Source: Reticulitermes lucifugus (Eukaryota > Arthropoda > Insecta > Blattodea > Rhinotermitidae). From it: DNA of 64,000 bases. Position numbers and translations under genes: made by a program. Shown here in pieces: positions 61,345-64,000 of this stretch; positions within the stretch are counted from its first letter, which is position 1; the number at the start of each line of letters is the position of its first letter. The stretch lies in the NCBI GenBank assembly GCA_026260175.1, contig JAKCWW010000691.1, positions 29,446-93,445 of the forward strand, given 5' to 3'. The notes beneath the pieces were generated by a model, which did not search any database, was not told the DNA's origin, and was given only the letters and a program-made list of their open reading frames with translations.

Positions 61345-61765
61345 TGCATTCTTGTAAGCCGCGAGAAGTGCCTTTTAGCTCTGTCATATCCGTCCGTCTG
61401 TCCGCATGTTTAAATGTGGCTCCCACTGAAGGTCTTTTCGTGAAATTTAATAATACGAACTTATAAGAAAATGGTTCAAAAAATTCAAATTGCGTTAAAA
61501 CCGAACAAAAATATCGAGCACTTTACATGAAGACCTAAGTGTGTTTCGTACTGTTCGCAGCGACATATGTAGTGCAACAATACACAGAAGACATCGCTAT
61601 GCTTCTATGACTAAGGTTTCAGTACCGATTACCTTGTTAACAGCGGCATGTATACGTCAACGGCACAAAGGAAATGCATTTTTACTTTCCCATGTCAAAG
61701 TGCTTACGCGAACGCGCCAAGTTGTTACGTTGTACGTACTTTGCTTACTTAGTCCAAGTATCTTA
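61345..61765 (+). repeat. E'-type repeat
   Basis: gccgcgagaagtgcctttta, ctgtcatatccgtccgtctg, actttacatgaagacctaag and acgtcaacggcacaaaggaa; matches 29808-30290. Confidence 0.7.
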
Positions 61766-62027
61766 ATACGTTATTGGATTATTGCAGTAACTTTAATTTA
61801 GAAAATAAGCACATAAATGCCCAAACGGGGGACCTATGTACTTTGTATTAATCTCAAAACTATCAGCGATTTTGGCACGTAAAATTTTAGCTGAATGTTT
61901 TCTGTAATCGAAGGGGGATTGTGTTTACTGCGCGGTAAAATCTAGATAGTTAAATGTAATTAAGTTAATCTTCGTCTTAAGGGGTTATTAAGCTACATCC
62001 GTATGATATGGACATAGTATCTTCCAT

Positions 62028-62475
62028 CTACAAGTGCTTTCGCAAAATTGCGAAAAGCGGGTATTAGCTTGGTCATCTCTATCCGTCTGTCCGTTTGGAA
62101 CAACTCCGCTCCCACTAGAGGGATTTTCATGGCATTTGATGTTTGAATATCTTTCTAAAATCTGTCGAGAAAATTCAAACATTATTAAAATCCGAAAAGA
62201 ATAATGTGTACTTTACATGAAGACCTATGCACAATTATGGTAGTATGTCGCGGAATTCTTCTTAGAATTAGAACTATTTCAGACAAATGTTGTAGCGAAA
62301 ATGACACAACTTTTATGTTCAAAAACATTTTCTCCGAAATACGGCGCATTTCATGCTCGATAACTAAGGCTACAAACACACACTCAGAATATGTAATGCC
62401 TATTGCTTTCCACAGCAACGATAGTTACACGAATGCGCCCTAACGTTAGGCCATACCTACATTGCCTATCTTGTT
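62028..62475 (+). repeat. E repeat, left member of an inverted pair
   Basis: gcgaaaagcgggtattagct, ctatccgtctgtccgtttgg, ctttacatgaagacctatgc, and a frame reading THSEYVMPIAFHSNDSYTNA. Faces the next E copy. Confidence 0.75.
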
Positions 62476-62599
62476 ATGCTTCTAATATTCAACCATACAT
62501 ATATAAATATATAACAACTCACAACAACTCTGACATAATGTATCGTTGCTTCCTGAAGTACGTATTTCTAAATCTTAGGAAAAGGGATCTCACACTGTT

Positions 62600-63770
62600 A
62601 AGGATTAACAAGATATGAAATGCACGTATAACGTTATATTGTGGGGCGTTCGCCTAACCATGGCCGTGGGATAGCATAGCCAGTATAGCGACTCGCTACG
62701 GTCTGGAAGGTCCGGAGTCGGAAGCCAGCTGTGGTGAGATTTTCCGGACCCATCCAGAAGGGACCCGAGGCCCATCCAGCCTCCTATGCAATACATACCC
62801 GGTCTCTATCCCGGGAGTAAAACGGCCGGGGCGTGGAGTTGGCCAGCGACCCCTGCTAGCGCCGTGGTCAAGTGCGTGTTTATACCTCTACCTACTTTCA
62901 GTGCCTGCTTGGCATGTTAAGGGACAGCCTTCTCTTATCCATTGTTGCAATAGAAATACAATAATATGTGTTTTGTTAATTAAACTACATGTCACTGTCA
63001 ACTACGAGTATATAAAAATAATGAGTGTTTAAAAATGCTTTGATGGCAAATTGATGTCGCCGGCAAAAATAAAACGTATGTAGAAATTCATGTAAAGAGC
63101 CCGATGCTGCATTGAAACAAAGAATGTTCTTTTGTTCATGTCTTTCTTTAGACGTACGATTTGGCTAAACAGATCGTGATGACAGATAATTCGTTGCTCA
63201 GTTTCCAATTTTTGTGTGTGTTGTCATAAAGCATTTTAAGAGATCAAATGGAATTAAAAATTATGAAGCAATAAGTGTTAAATATTATGAATGTGTGTCT
63301 GTGTTCTTGCCTTAGTTATCCGGCATTTAATTGCATCTTTTATGCGCCATATTATATTTTCATCTGTGTTGTTTCTGGCTGTCCGATATTTCTCCACATT
63401 ACCTCATAGACGGAAAGTTTTTCGGAAAACGTTATTGAACATAACATTAGTGCTTTGATTTTTCTACAAACTTTCTCTGAAATATTTTTCATTCTTAGAA
63501 GAATTTAGCAAGGTACTATCATAAATATACATAGATCTTCATGTAAATCACCCGTTATTCTTGTCAGATTTAGATTTTCTCGAAAGATTTTCGAATAATA
63601 CTCAACTCTCAAATTTCAAGAAAATCCGTCCAGTGGGAACTGCGTTGTTTCATGCGGAGAGACGGAAGGACATAAGGTCAGAGACGGACAGATGGGCGGA
63701 AGGACAGACAGATATGACAAGTTTGCAAACAAGCCTAAAAAACTGCAGCTGAAGGAATCCTGCCGGCATA
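62600..63770 (-). repeat. E repeat, right member of inverted pair, interrupted by a SINE
   Basis: Collinear with 15870-16770. The far end (ataacgttatattgtggggc) is at 62628 and the head (ggaaggacagacagatatga) near 63700. Split by the family C SINE at 62662-62931. Confidence 0.78.
62662..62931 (+). mobile_element. SINE family C inserted in an E repeat
   Basis: Head ggccgtgggatagcatagcc, body taaaacggccggggcgtgga, tail ggcatgttaagggacagcc. The flanks cctaaccatgg and ccattgttgc join to the sequence of the uninterrupted E copy at about 15908-15935. Confidence 0.85.
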
Positions 63771-63934
63771 GCAAGGCTACGCCATTCAGTTTAGGCTCTT
63801 CAGCTATTTTTCATATGGTAAATCTATTGCACTTAAAAATGTAGGCTCTAAGGTTATGGTAAGTCTGTCACAATTACTCAAAAGTGGTAGAATCGAAGAC
63901 CTCCAGAAATATTAAAAGACTTTCACTGACGGTA

Positions 63935-64000
63935 ATTTTTTTTTAATGGCTCGACAGCCCCATGGGGGCCTAGGCCGCCTCATTTTTCGAGGCTTCACGA
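63935..64000 (-). mobile_element. SINE family A, cut by window end
   Basis: Poly-T then ggctcgacagccccatgggg and cctcatttttcgaggcttca, the family A tail. The head lies beyond the window. Confidence 0.8.

Overview
This window is AT-rich, intron- and transposon-dominated DNA from an animal nuclear genome, almost certainly a polyneopteran insect and perhaps a cockroach or termite. The main clue is one recognisable host gene, an insect-type neuropeptide F (NPF) precursor. The repeat content agrees: several tRNA-headed SINE families, non-LTR retrotransposon ends, mariner relics and widely dispersed insect repeats. Order-level assignment is inference. Two assembly gaps are present (42614-42748 and 52576-52577).

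The host gene lies on the + strand. Exon A (about 37832-37958) encodes the body of NPF up to its C-terminal Arg-Pro-Arg. Exon B (40653-40704) supplies Phe-Gly-Lys-Arg and the start of the C-terminal peptide. Exon C (54378 to about 54585) gives the last 15 codons, a stop and an AATAAA signal. The A/B intron splits the codon of the penultimate Arg (AG|G), the conserved intron position of NPY/NPF genes. The signal-peptide exon was not found. The second intron is about 13.7 kb and holds many insertions.

The rest is repeats. Left part (1-20 kb): a 70-bp duplication, dispersed 'E' repeats, a mariner transposase relic, a LINE 3' end, a degenerate 30-bp minisatellite, SINEs, a palindrome with a complete hammerhead-ribozyme motif (14897-15070), and a 50/45-bp minisatellite with 145-bp higher-order structure (18378-19190). 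Middle (20-37 kb): SINEs, another LINE end with the same 3' tail, and E-type repeats. NPF locus (37-55 kb): a cluster of palindromic elements around hammerhead-like cores, a (CA)n tract, a LINE relic and a mariner-derived MITE. Right part (55-64 kb): SINEs including a compound/nested one, a LINE relic, and an inverted pair of E repeats, one interrupted by a SINE.

The most unusual signal is the density of hammerhead-like motifs. Two (14975-15019 and 42476-42522) retain every core position plus pairing stems. About ten more are decayed. Several sit in palindromes whose arms differ from copy to copy. This fits small non-autonomous elements related to Penelope-like elements or retrozymes.
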